From: an uncultured Clostridia bacterium
GTDB taxonomy: Bacteria; Bacillota; Clostridia; Christensenellales; Borkfalkiaceae
Direction: 5' to 3'
DNA length: 64,000 nt
NCBI GenBank assembly: GCA_944341075.1
Contig: CALVLV010000002.1
Span: 53,973-117,972 of the forward strand
Shown piece after piece: positions 50,455 through 58,059 of the stretch. The notes below the pieces were generated by a model. The model was not told the DNA's origin and ran no database searches. It saw nothing but the letters and a program-made list of their open reading frames with translations. Position 1 is the first letter of the stretch; each line of letters begins with the position of its first letter. A program made the position numbers and the translations under genes.

Positions 50455-51166
50455 TTTTGTTTTCTTTCTCCCCGCGTTCTTCAGGCGGAGTAAGCCCGAA
50501 GTTTATGTAGGTTTCCCTGCTTATACTGTGTCTGGCATTTACGTCTTCGCGTGCACGGGCATATTGTTCGGGAGAAACATGCCGCAAAAAGCGGCGCTCG
50601 CCCAAAAACAATACGGCAACCGTTTTTATGATTATTTTGATATCGAGTATCGGTGATGCGTGCGTAACATAATATGCGTCGTAATACTTGCGCGCCTTGA
50701 TAGAAAGGTAGCCGTTTCCGCATACTTGTCCCAGTCCCGTCATGCCGGGACGCATTTCAAATTTTATAAGCTCCCAGTCCTCATAATCGGTGTCGTACAC
50801 GGGCAAAAGCGGGCGCGGGCCTATTATGCACATGTCGCCCTTGATAACGTTTACCAGCTGGGGCAGTTCGTCAATCTTGAATTTGCGTATAAATTTGCCT
50901 ACCCTGGTAAGGTTCGGGTTGCTGTCCTTTATAACTCTTTTGTGCTTGTCATATCCCACGTCGGCGCTCTTCATCGAGCGGAATTTGTAGCATGTAAACT
51001 TTCTGCCGTGCAGTCCGGTACGGCTCTGCCTTATAAGCACGTCGCCGCCGTCCTCGGCCTTTATCGCTATGGCGACGACGGCAAGCAGCGGCGAAACTAT
51101 CACTATGCCAAAGAGGGCTATAACAAAGTCAAAGGCGTATTTGGTTTTAAGATAAAATTTCACCAT
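50447..51166 (-). CDS. undecaprenyl-phosphate sugar-1-phosphate transferase (initiating enzyme)
   Basis: A 239-residue monotopic phosphoglycosyl transferase. One N-terminal membrane helix (FDFVIALFGIVIVSPLLAVVAIAI) is followed by the conserved RQSRTGLHGRKFTCYKFRSM, GKFIRKFKIDELPQLVNVIKGDM (catalytic Asp-Glu) and GPRPLLPVY, RPGMTGLGQV. It starts glycan assembly by placing a sugar phosphate on undecaprenyl phosphate. The ribosome-binding site is weak (GGGAC). Confidence 0.93.
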   Translation of the reverse strand: MVKFYLKTKYAFDFVIALFGIVIVSPLLAVVAIAIKAEDGGDVLIRQSRTGLHGRKFTCYKFRSMKSADVGYDKHKRVIKDSNPNLTRVGKFIRKFKIDELPQLVNVIKGDMCIIGPRPLLPVYDTDYEDWELIKFEMRPGMTGLGQVCGNGYLSIKARKYYDAYYVTHASPILDIKIIIKTVAVLFLGERRFLRHVSPEQYARAREDVNARHSISRETYINFGLTPPEERGEKENKNA

Positions 51167-51497
51167 ATAAGCGTCCCGGAAAAAAGCGGTGAGTATGCAG
51201 GCATTCCCCCGCCGTGAAATATTTATACGCCGTTCTTATGCGGCGAAAATGCAAAAATGTAAAAATATTATAGTACAAATCAGCCCACAAATCTACCAAT
51301 TAAGTAAAAAACAGGTAAAAATTGTGAAAAAAAATTTTCAAAATTAAATTGCCCCGCATATATGCCGCAACTAATATAAAAATATAAAATAGTTTTATTT
51401 GTCCATTATTTTATATTCTGCAAAAAGGGCTGCATATATGTGTAAAATAAAGAGAATATTTCATGGTTCCGCGATATATTCCGCGGTCTTATTTCTC
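51167..51497. other. 331-bp AT-rich gap in the polysaccharide operon
   Basis: Contains a minus-strand TATAAT (51272-51267) without a clear -35 box and a copy of the GCGGCATATATGC motif (51354-51368). A promoter for the sugar-transferase-to-wzt genes is likely somewhere here. Confidence 0.45.
51354..51368 (-). repeat. copy of the GCGGCATATATGC motif
   Basis: On the minus strand GCGGCATATATGCGG, followed by GGCAATTT, as in other copies. Confidence 0.6.
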
Positions 51498-53246
51498 TTA
51501 TTTTGTGTCGGGGAAGAACATGCGCTCCCAATTCCGGGCCGAACACATTGCCGCCATATTTTTTTTGTATTGTTTTTTGATTTTTCTGTAGCCGAACAGC
51601 ATGCCGAAAAATACCCTGAACGTAAGCCTGCGCAGCTTTCTTCTGCGCTTTTTGTCCAAAGTGAAAACCAGTCCTCGGCCGGTCACTTCATCGTATTGCA
51701 CGCAGGTGCGTTTCATAAAGCAGTCGCGCGTGCGCGGCAATCCCGCGCTTGTCACTCCCGGCTTTGCAGAAAATAAAAAGGCGGGCATGTAGTTTTCAAT
51801 TATTATAAGCATGCAGTCAAAAAGGCTGTGCCGCTTGTGCACCTTCGGTTTTTTAAGCTGCGGTTTGCCGCCGCATATCGCTTCAATTTCGGCGGGTTCG
51901 GCAAATTTCTGTGAATGAGCCCGCAACTCTTCGTTTACTTTCTCGCTGTCGGCAGTCAGAAAGAACTCCCCGCCGGACTTAAAGTCGCGGTAGGCGCGGT
52001 ATATAAGCTCCACGCAGTCGTAATTTTTAAGCGCAAGGTTTTTGAACATAAAATAGGCAAAGCGTATTGCCGCCTTCAGTCCGCCCGATTGCGACCCCAG
52101 CGCGGCAACTACCGCGCCGTTGCGCTTTATATAGTATTCAAGCGTGCCGGTGTATTTGTTTTCAAAGCTTTGGTGCCACACGGCTATGCCGCTTGTAAGT
52201 ATCAGTTCGTCTATCGTGCGCAGGCCGTATTCCACGTCGTCGCCCTTTATAAAAAAGGGCATGGGCAGCCCGTACTTTTTAACACAGTCCGCCGGCATGC
52301 AGCAATACCACCACGCATTGTAGTTGGGGGTGGGGGCATGCTCGTTTTTAATAAGGCTTTCGGGCTTGCGCACGTCTAAATCGCAGTTTAATGATCGGAA
52401 TATCAGCCCGTCGAACCTGCCGCCGAATTCGTACTGCATCCACGGCCGCTCCAGAACAAGCATCGCCCCGCCTACAGAGGCGTTTTTATGTTCCTCGGTC
52501 AGCAGTGCAAGCATATTGCAGGTGCGCTCCAGAACGTTGAAGTCAAAGTAAATATCGTCGTCCATCAGCAGCAGATGGGTGTAGGAGGGGTCTTTGGCGG
52601 CCTCGTACATGCCGCGCGCAAACCCGCCGCTGCCGCCAAGGTTGCGGTTTTTTATTACCGTATAAAAGCCGCCGGACTCAAGTTCCAGCGTGCAGGCGTT
52701 GTCTACAATAAAAAAGTGCAGCTTTTCGCGCCATTCGGGCTGTGCCGCCAGGGCGTCTGCCATGCGCATCATGTTTGCACTCACATAGCCCTCGCGCCTG
52801 TATGTGCAGATTATCACGGCTGTTTTTACCTGTCTTTCGGCAGGCTTTCCGGCGAGCCATGCACCCGAATGCAGGGTGCAGTCGGTCAGGGCCGTTATTT
52901 TAAAAAAAGTATAGTCGCCGCGCGCGTTTGCGGTAAGGTCAACTTCGGTAAGGCTGTCGCCGTCACATTCGCATGAACATATCGTGCGGCATTCGCCGCC
53001 CTGCAGCCGTTCAAAGATATCCGTGCGGTATTTGCCGTCTGCCTTTATTTCAAGCACGGCTTTGTTCAGCCCGCAATATTTTGTGTATTCGGGGTGCGGA
53101 AGCAGGTTAAAAAAACTTTCAAAGTCAGCCGCATCCCCTGCCGCAACATAAAGCTGTTCGCTCTTCGGGTCATATCTGCCGCCCTTTACAAACAGCTTTT
53201 CGGCACCGCTTAAATTGTTTCCGAATTTTACTGTAAACACTTTCAC
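51498..53246 (-). CDS. GlfT2-like galactofuranosyltransferase (GT2)
   Basis: A 582-residue enzyme laid out like mycobacterial GlfT2: an N-terminal beta-sandwich (to about 140), a GT-A domain starting KTAVIICTYRREGYVSANM, with NRNLGGSGGFARGM, the metal-binding DDD in LLLMDDDIYFDF, WWYCCMP, FIKGDDVEYGLR and the His of GIAVWHQSF, then a C-terminal helical domain. The glf gene just upstream makes its donor UDP-galactofuranose. The start is GTG at 53246 without ribosome-binding site and only six bases after a TATAAT box, so the mRNA may be leaderless. Confidence 0.88.
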   Translation of the reverse strand: MKVFTVKFGNNLSGAEKLFVKGGRYDPKSEQLYVAAGDAADFESFFNLLPHPEYTKYCGLNKAVLEIKADGKYRTDIFERLQGGECRTICSCECDGDSLTEVDLTANARGDYTFFKITALTDCTLHSGAWLAGKPAERQVKTAVIICTYRREGYVSANMMRMADALAAQPEWREKLHFFIVDNACTLELESGGFYTVIKNRNLGGSGGFARGMYEAAKDPSYTHLLLMDDDIYFDFNVLERTCNMLALLTEEHKNASVGGAMLVLERPWMQYEFGGRFDGLIFRSLNCDLDVRKPESLIKNEHAPTPNYNAWWYCCMPADCVKKYGLPMPFFIKGDDVEYGLRTIDELILTSGIAVWHQSFENKYTGTLEYYIKRNGAVVAALGSQSGGLKAAIRFAYFMFKNLALKNYDCVELIYRAYRDFKSGGEFFLTADSEKVNEELRAHSQKFAEPAEIEAICGGKPQLKKPKVHKRHSLFDCMLIIIENYMPAFLFSAKPGVTSAGLPRTRDCFMKRTCVQYDEVTGRGLVFTLDKKRRRKLRRLTFRVFFGMLFGYRKIKKQYKKNMAAMCSARNWERMFFPDTK

Positions 53247-53252
53247 ATATTT

Positions 53253-53282
53253 ATTATATCATAAAGCAGCAATTTAAATCAA
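53253..53282 (-). promoter_or_regulatory. promoter abutting the glfT2-like start codon
   Basis: TTGATT (53282-53277), 18 bases, TATAAT (53258-53253) with TG one base upstream (TGATATAAT). The GTG start codon is where transcription should begin. Confidence 0.6.
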
Positions 53283-53334
53283 CTGTTTGACAACTTGTCG
53301 AAAAATATGAATAAATGTATTAAATGCCGATTGG

Positions 53335-53350
53335 GTGCCATATATGTGGC
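53335..53350 (+). repeat. variant copy of the CATATATG motif
   Basis: GTGCCATATATGTGGC, like the copy at 18232, in the glf-glfT2 gap. Confidence 0.5.
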
Positions 53351-53390
53351 AAATATTCAGTTTCTGCTACACCTGTGCAGCAAAATAAAT

Positions 53391-53422
53391 TTGCGGGCGG
53401 CGCAATTTTGCGCCGCCCGCAA
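53391..53422 (-). terminator. GC-rich hairpin after glf
   Basis: TTGCGGGCGGCGCAA and TTGCGCCGCCCGCAA, perfect 15-bp stem with a two-base loop, between glf and the glfT2-like gene. Confidence 0.75.
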
Positions 53423-53446
53423 GCCATAAATATATTATTTTTCAGT

Positions 53447-54562
53447 TTATTTTAAGTTTATTTTCAGTTCGCCTTCGGCGCAGTCAAGCGCTGCCGCTAT
53501 CACCTTGTCCATATCGTAATACTTATACTGCCCCAGCCTGCCGCCGAATATAACGTCGGGGCGGCTTTTTGCAAGCTCTGCATACTTTGCATACAGGGCA
53601 TTGTTCTTTTCGTCGTTTACGGGGTAATAGGGCTCGTCACCCTTGTGCCACTCCGCGGGGTATTCGCGCGTTATATACGTCACGGGGCTCTGCGCCCTTT
53701 CAAAGTGCTTGTGCTCTATTATGCGGGTATAGGGCACTTCGCGCTCGGTGTAGTTTACAACGGCGTTGCCCTGGTGGTTTTCCTCTTCCAGCCTCTCCGT
53801 TTCAAAGCGGAGCGAGCGGTATTCCAGCTCGCCGTACCTGTAGCCGAAAAATTCGTCTATCATGCCGGTGTAAAGCGTCTTTGCGGCAATGTCGGGGTTT
53901 TGCTTTATAAATTCAAAGTAGTCTGTTTCAAGCATCACTTCGGTGCCTTCAAGCAGTTTTTCGGCAAGCTTTGTATAGCCACCCTCGGCTATGCCCTGGT
54001 AGCGGTCGTTGAAGTAGTTGTTGTCGTAAACAAAGCGCAGGGGCAGCCTCTTTATTATAAATGCGGGCAGGTCTTTGCAGCTCTTGCCCCACTGTTTTTC
54101 GGTGTAGCCCTTTATAAGTTTTTCAAAAACATCCCTTCCCACAAGCTTAAGGCCCTGTTCTTCAAGATTTTTGGGCTCGTCTATTCCAAGCTCGGCAATC
54201 TGTTCGGCTATCTTGGCCTTTGCCTCTGCGGGCGTAACAACGCCCCACATCTTTGAAAAGGTGTTCATGTTGAAGGGCAGGTTATACAGCTCGTCCTTGT
54301 AGCGCGCTATGGGCGAGTTTACAAAGTTGTTGAAGGTTATAAAGCCGTTCACATATCTCCATACGCGTTCGTCAGAGGTATGGAAAATATGCGCGCCGTA
54401 CACGTGAATATTTATGCCGTCTTTGTTTTCGGTGTAGATGTTACCGCCTATGTGGCTGCGCTTGTCTATAACAAGGCACTTTTTGCCCGCCTTTTTTGCT
54501 TCGTGCGCGAACACGCAGCCAAACAGACCCGCGCCCACAATAAGGTAATCGTATTTCTGCAT
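53447..54562 (-). CDS. glf: UDP-galactopyranose mutase
   Basis: A 371-residue flavoenzyme that converts UDP-galactopyranose to UDP-galactofuranose. The FAD-binding start YDYLIVGAGLFGCVFAHEA, KRSHIGGNIYTENKDGI, HVYGAHIFHTSDERVW and GYTEKQWGKSCKDLPAFIIKRLPLR are diagnostic. Length normal. GGAGG precedes the ATG and a consensus promoter lies upstream. Galactofuranose is absent from most Clostridia surfaces described, so the neighbouring GlfT2-like enzyme gives the meaning of this gene. Confidence 0.96.
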   Translation of the reverse strand: MQKYDYLIVGAGLFGCVFAHEAKKAGKKCLVIDKRSHIGGNIYTENKDGINIHVYGAHIFHTSDERVWRYVNGFITFNNFVNSPIARYKDELYNLPFNMNTFSKMWGVVTPAEAKAKIAEQIAELGIDEPKNLEEQGLKLVGRDVFEKLIKGYTEKQWGKSCKDLPAFIIKRLPLRFVYDNNYFNDRYQGIAEGGYTKLAEKLLEGTEVMLETDYFEFIKQNPDIAAKTLYTGMIDEFFGYRYGELEYRSLRFETERLEEENHQGNAVVNYTEREVPYTRIIEHKHFERAQSPVTYITREYPAEWHKGDEPYYPVNDEKNNALYAKYAELAKSRPDVIFGGRLGQYKYYDMDKVIAAALDCAEGELKINLK

Positions 54563-54604
54563 CGTAGTAGTCCTCCATAATTTAAAGGCATTCCACCTTG
54601 ATAT

Positions 54605-54633
54605 ATTATACCACCTCGCCGCCGCAAGGTCAA
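54605..54633 (-). promoter_or_regulatory. glf promoter
   Basis: TTGACC (54633-54628), 17 bases, TATAAT (54610-54605). Confidence 0.8.
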
Positions 54634-54692
54634 GGGGCTTTTTCCGGCTGAAGCCGTTTTATTCGGAAAATTATATTCCGTGCCGCCGTTTC

Positions 54693-54721
54693 TTGACATT
54701 TGCGTGTGTTGCGGCTATACT
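54693..54721 (+). promoter_or_regulatory. promoter of the ABC-F gene leader
   Basis: TTGACA (54693-54698), 17 bases, TATACT (54716-54721); it starts a leader of about 310 bases. Confidence 0.8.
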
Positions 54722-54727
54722 GTATGT

Positions 54728-55039
54728 AGTGCCGTGTACGGCATATAAATTTTAATGGAGGTAAACTGCGTTGCGCATATGATTTTCTGCTGGTACTCTA
54801 TCCTCTCCGCGGGGCAAAGTTTTGTTGCGCCCTTCGGAACATGCAGAAAATCGGCTGTAATTTTACGGCAAAGGCCGCAACGCCCTCAAACCGTGCTCTT
54901 TTTGCGTATTTTTGCGCAGGCAGTACCTTTATGCCAAAGTGGCCTGTTTATGGCCATACAGGCAGGGCGCGCTCTCCACGGCTATACTGTCCGCAGTCTG
55001 TTTTCTGCGGGCTTTTTTATTTTCAAGGAGGAAACGCCT
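54728..55039 (+). promoter_or_regulatory. attenuator-like leader of the ABC-F gene
   Basis: The leader has a ribosome-binding site GGAGG (54758-54762) nine bases ahead of a possible three-codon reading frame TTG CGC ATA TGA (54771-54782), and an intrinsic terminator (54991-55018) just before the ABC-F ribosome-binding site. A stalled ribosome early in the leader could refold it and let transcription pass. The long frame that runs from 54755 into the gene is probably fortuitous. Confidence 0.5.
54991..55018 (+). terminator. leader terminator (attenuator) before the ABC-F gene
   Basis: CCGCAG and CTGCGG pair around TCTGTTTT and GCTTTTTTATTTT follows. It lies after the promoter and before the start codon, so it must be bypassed for expression. 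Confidence 0.75.
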
Positions 55040-56545
55040 GTGTCTGTTATAAAATTCCAAGGGGTAGATTTTTCCTACCCCGCCTCGCTCGTCCCCGTGT
55101 TTTCAAACTTAAGTTTCACGGCGGACGAAACGTGGAAAATCGGGCTGGTCGGCGCAAACGGAAGCGGCAAGACCACGCTGTTTAAAATACTCTGCGGCGA
55201 GGAAAAGTGCGGCGGAAAAGTCATCTCTTCCGCACACTTCTGTCGCTTTCCGCAGAATGTGAATGTGCGCGAACCCGTCGCCGCGCTCATGGGCATGTGC
55301 CCCGAAGCCGATGACTGGCAGTTCATGCGCGAACTCAGCCTGCTCGGCTTTAAAGAAGATATCCTCGGCCGCCCGCTCTCCTCGCTGTCGGGCGGGGAGA
55401 GGACAAAGGCCATGCTCGCCGCGCTGTTCTGTTCGGGCGGCTTTCCGCTGATAGACGAACCCACCGACAGCCTGGATCTTGCGGGCAGAAGGCGGCTGGC
55501 CTCCTATCTTAAAGATAAGAGCGGCTATATCGTCGCCTCGCACGACAGGGCATTTTTAAACGCCTGCACCGACCATACGCTCTTTCTCTCAAAAGGAAAA
55601 GCAGAGGTGATATGCGGCAACTATTCGGTGTGGAAAGGGGAGAGGGACGCATACCTTGCCTCCGCCGCGGCCGAAAAGCGCAGGCTGGAAGGCGAGGCCG
55701 AACGGCTGTATGCTGCCGCCCGCCGCACAAAAGATTGGGCGGTAAATGCCGAGCGGGCAAAGTTCGGCATACAAAAAAGCGGCCTCAAGGCGGACAAGGG
55801 GTTTGTAAGCGCAAGCGCGGCAAGGGTGATGAAGCGCTCTGTATCTGCTGCCGCCCGCCGCACGCAGGCTGCCGAAAACGCAAAACGGCTGGCAGCCGAA
55901 CTCCCGCAACAGTCGGCAAAACTTACATTTCCCCCGCATATATGCCGCAGGCAATATGTGTTGTCGCTGAATAATGCAGATATATTTCTGCAGGGTAAAA
56001 AACTTTTTGGCGGGCTGACCTTCTGCGTGCGGCCGGGAGAACGCGTGGCGGTAACGGGCAGCAACGGCTGCGGCAAAAGCACGCTTTTAAAGGCTGTCGT
56101 CGCCCTGGCGGGCGGCATGCCGAACGATGCCTTCGACCTCAGCGGAGCTACTGCGGAGGGGGTATCGGGTGCCGAGGGTTTAAAGGTTTCGTACGTTTCG
56201 CAGAACTGTGAAGATGTATGCGGCACCCCCTCGCAATATGCTGCAATGTGGAAAATCGAGGAGGCGGCCTTTAAAGGCATGCTGGCAAAACTTGGCTTTG
56301 CTTCTGCAGATTGGAGCAGGGATATGTCTCTTCTAAGCACCGGTCAGCGCAAAAAAGCCGCGCTTGCCCGCAGCATGCTTACCTCTGCCGCGCTGTATGT
56401 ATGGGACGAACCTTTCAACTATCTCGACGTAGACGTCCGCGAGCTGATAGAGGCGGCAGTTCTGTCCTCTTCGCCGGCAATGTTGTTTGTCGAGCACGAC
56501 GAAGAGTTTGTAAACAGGGTGGCCACATTCACTGTTAAGCTGTAA
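55040..56545 (+). CDS. ABC-F ATPase, Lsa/Vga-like (ribosome-protection type)
   Basis: A 501-residue protein with two ABC domains and no membrane part. First Walker A GANGSGKTT near residue 38, signature LSSLSGGERTKAMLAALF, Walker B FPLIDEPTDSLDLAGRRRLASYL, SHDRAF; second Walker A TGSNGCGKST, signature STGQRKKAALARSM, Walker B VWDEPFNYLDV and FVEHDEEF. The FPLIDEPT and WDEPFNYLDV motifs are like Lsa(A)-type proteins that dislodge lincosamides, streptogramin A and pleuromutilins from ribosomes. The inter-domain linker carries one GCGGCATATATGC copy in its DNA. GTG start at 55040 has AAGGAGG eight bases upstream. Resistance is inferred. Confidence 0.85.
   Translation: MSVIKFQGVDFSYPASLVPVFSNLSFTADETWKIGLVGANGSGKTTLFKILCGEEKCGGKVISSAHFCRFPQNVNVREPVAALMGMCPEADDWQFMRELSLLGFKEDILGRPLSSLSGGERTKAMLAALFCSGGFPLIDEPTDSLDLAGRRRLASYLKDKSGYIVASHDRAFLNACTDHTLFLSKGKAEVICGNYSVWKGERDAYLASAAAEKRRLEGEAERLYAAARRTKDWAVNAERAKFGIQKSGLKADKGFVSASAARVMKRSVSAAARRTQAAENAKRLAAELPQQSAKLTFPPHICRRQYVLSLNNADIFLQGKKLFGGLTFCVRPGERVAVTGSNGCGKSTLLKAVVALAGGMPNDAFDLSGATAEGVSGAEGLKVSYVSQNCEDVCGTPSQYAAMWKIEEAAFKGMLAKLGFASADWSRDMSLLSTGQRKKAALARSMLTSAALYVWDEPFNYLDVDVRELIEAAVLSSSPAMLFVEHDEEFVNRVATFTVKL
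55934..55948 (-). repeat. copy of the GCGGCATATATGC motif inside the ABC-F gene
   Basis: Minus-strand GCGGCATATATGCGG, encoding Pro-His-Ile-Cys-Arg at the end of the inter-domain linker: the only coding copy seen. Confidence 0.55.
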
Positions 56546-56608
56546 ATTGCCGAGCTTTTTAGGGGCGGCTCAGGTCACCTGCAAATATAGGCTGTATACG
56601 CAAAAACG

Positions 56609-56643
56609 GGCGGGCGCCGCGCAAAATGCGCGGCGCCCGCCTT
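56609..56643. terminator. GC-rich bidirectional hairpin
   Basis: GGCGGGCGCCGCGCA and TGCGCGGCGCCCGCC, 15-bp perfect stem, between the convergent ABC-F and cytidylate-kinase-like genes. Confidence 0.8.
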
Positions 56644-56667
56644 AAACTTCTGTCAGTAATTTAAGTG

Positions 56668-57315
56668 TTATTCTTTATTGCTAAAGTCCTGCCGCGCCTC
56701 TTTCATCTTTCTTTCAAGTATTATGGCAAGTTCGGCAGCGGCCTCTTTGGGCGTTATGTGCGCCGTGTTTATGCACAGGTCGTAGTTGGTGCGCTCGCCC
56801 CATTTTCTGTCTGTATAAAAGGCATAGTACTTTGCGCGCTCCTTGTCTATCTTCAAAATGTGGCGCTTTAATGCCGAATCGGAAAGATGTTCGTGTTCGG
56901 GCGCCTTTTCGCGGCAGCGCTTAAGCCTTGCGCCTATTTCGGAATATACAAATATGCGCAGGGGGTGCAGGTCGCGCAGAATATAGTCGGCGCACCTGCC
57001 CACTATAACGCAGTCCGATTTTTCAGCCATTTCGCGTATTATGTTGTGCTGTTCGTTGTATACCGAAAGGGTCTGCTCCACAACGGGGTCGGTCAACGGA
57101 TAAAACGATCTGCCCGTGGTTATGGGGAAGGGCATATAGGGCTTGCGCTCTATTATCTGGTGTACATATTCCTCTGAAAGCGAGGTGCGCTTTGCAATCT
57201 CGCTTATTATCTGCCTGTCGTAATAGGCGATCTTCAGGTCGTCGGAAAGTCTTCTGCCGAATTCCCTGCCGCCGCTACCGAATTCTCTGCCCACGGTAAT
57301 AATAAGGTTTCCCAT
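56668..57315 (-). CDS. cytidylate kinase-like family protein
   Basis: A 215-residue P-loop kinase-like protein. It begins LIITVGREFGSGGREFGRRL, where GSGGR is the phosphate-binding loop of this group (without the classical GK[ST]), then YYDRQIISEIAKRTSLSEEYV and CVIVGRCADYIL. Such proteins (PF13189) are common in Clostridia; their substrate is unknown and may not be CMP. Start ATG 57315 after AGAGGTG. An 18-bp palindrome lies inside its promoter. Confidence 0.85.
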   Translation of the reverse strand: MGNLIITVGREFGSGGREFGRRLSDDLKIAYYDRQIISEIAKRTSLSEEYVHQIIERKPYMPFPITTGRSFYPLTDPVVEQTLSVYNEQHNIIREMAEKSDCVIVGRCADYILRDLHPLRIFVYSEIGARLKRCREKAPEHEHLSDSALKRHILKIDKERAKYYAFYTDRKWGERTNYDLCINTAHITPKEAAAELAIILERKMKEARQDFSNKE

Positions 57316-57347
57316 ATTTTCACCTCTATGGTTTTGTTTGTAATAAA

Positions 57348-57376
57348 AGTTTAGCACAGCGGCGCGCCGCTGTCAA
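57348..57376 (-). promoter_or_regulatory. promoter of the cytidylate-kinase-like gene
   Basis: TTGACA (57376-57371), 17 bases, TAAACT (57353-57348). Confidence 0.75.
57356..57373. promoter_or_regulatory. perfect 18-bp palindrome in the promoter spacer (operator candidate)
   Basis: ACAGCGGCGCGCCGCTGT fills the spacer between the -35 and -10 boxes and overlaps the end of the -35 box, a usual place for a repressor. Confidence 0.6.
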
Positions 57377-57593
57377 TACAACTTGTCGTAATAGTGCAAA
57401 TTTAGCCCAATGTCGCTGTGGATGTTGGCAGGTAACGGCAAATTCCGCAGCCGAAGGGGAGTTTTAAAAATTTTTCGGCTATTTGCATAAAATTTTTCTT
57501 ACGGTCACTTAATTTTAACATTTGCGGTTTATATTATAACTGTAAACGGGCGGGAACAGAAATTCATTGCCCGTAAGTGATAAGGAGAAAATA

Positions 57594-57788
57594 ATGCAAA
57601 AACCCCGTGCGGCACGCACAAGCGAGGCTGCACCGCTGATAGGCGGCAGCTACAAAGTTACTTACTTCCGCAATTCGGCGGGCGCGTGCGAAAAGAGCGC
57701 CGCCACCGAAGAGATCGTCCACTTCTACGATATGCACGGCTCGCTGGTGCACTGCGAGTACCATAAACTTGCCTCAAAGGGGGCATGA
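57594..57788 (+). CDS. small hypothetical protein
   Basis: A 64-residue protein that I do not recognise. ATG 57594 is preceded by AAGGAG at good spacing, the main reason to call it. The N terminus is basic and Ala-rich; the rest (YKVTYFRNSAGACEK, EEIVHFYDMHGSLVHCEYHKL) could form a small beta-rich domain with Cys and His residues. A possible -10 (TATTAT, 57532-57537) lies upstream without a good -35 box. A terminator follows. Confidence 0.6.
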   Translation: MQKPRAARTSEAAPLIGGSYKVTYFRNSAGACEKSAATEEIVHFYDMHGSLVHCEYHKLASKGA

Positions 57789-57870
57789 CCTTTTTCGGGC
57801 AACATACAAAGCTCACCGAAGCGGCCTTAAAAAGCCGTATGCAATATACATAAAATTTCCCCTCCAAAAA

Positions 57871-57912
57871 TGCAGCCCGCGGACGCCATGTGCGCCCGCG
57901 GGCTGCATTTTT
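57871..57912 (+). terminator. rho-independent terminator
   Basis: TGCAGCCCGCGG and CCGCGGGCTGCA pair across 13 bases and TTTTTA follows. Confidence 0.8.
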
Positions 57913-57975
57913 ATGCAAAAAACATATAAAAATGCCGTCATATCGCCGCTGCAGGCAAAAATTTTATCAATAAAC

Positions 57976-58004
57976 TTTACATTCGCCCTATTCAGATGTA
58001 TAAT
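57976..58004 (+). promoter_or_regulatory. promoter of the MBL-fold gene
   Basis: TTTACA (57976-57981), 17 bases, TATAAT (57999-58004). A second TATAAT lies at 58010-58015. Confidence 0.65.
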
Positions 58005-58059
58005 GGCTGTATAATATTCTGTATTTTGCAAAGTTATAAAAGGGCGTAAAATATCTGCG

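Noticed and set aside
54755-55039. A 95-codon N-terminal extension of the ABC-F protein
   Set aside because: It runs through an intrinsic terminator and has no similarity to ABC-F proteins; the GTG at 55040 with AAGGAGG gives the expected N terminus.
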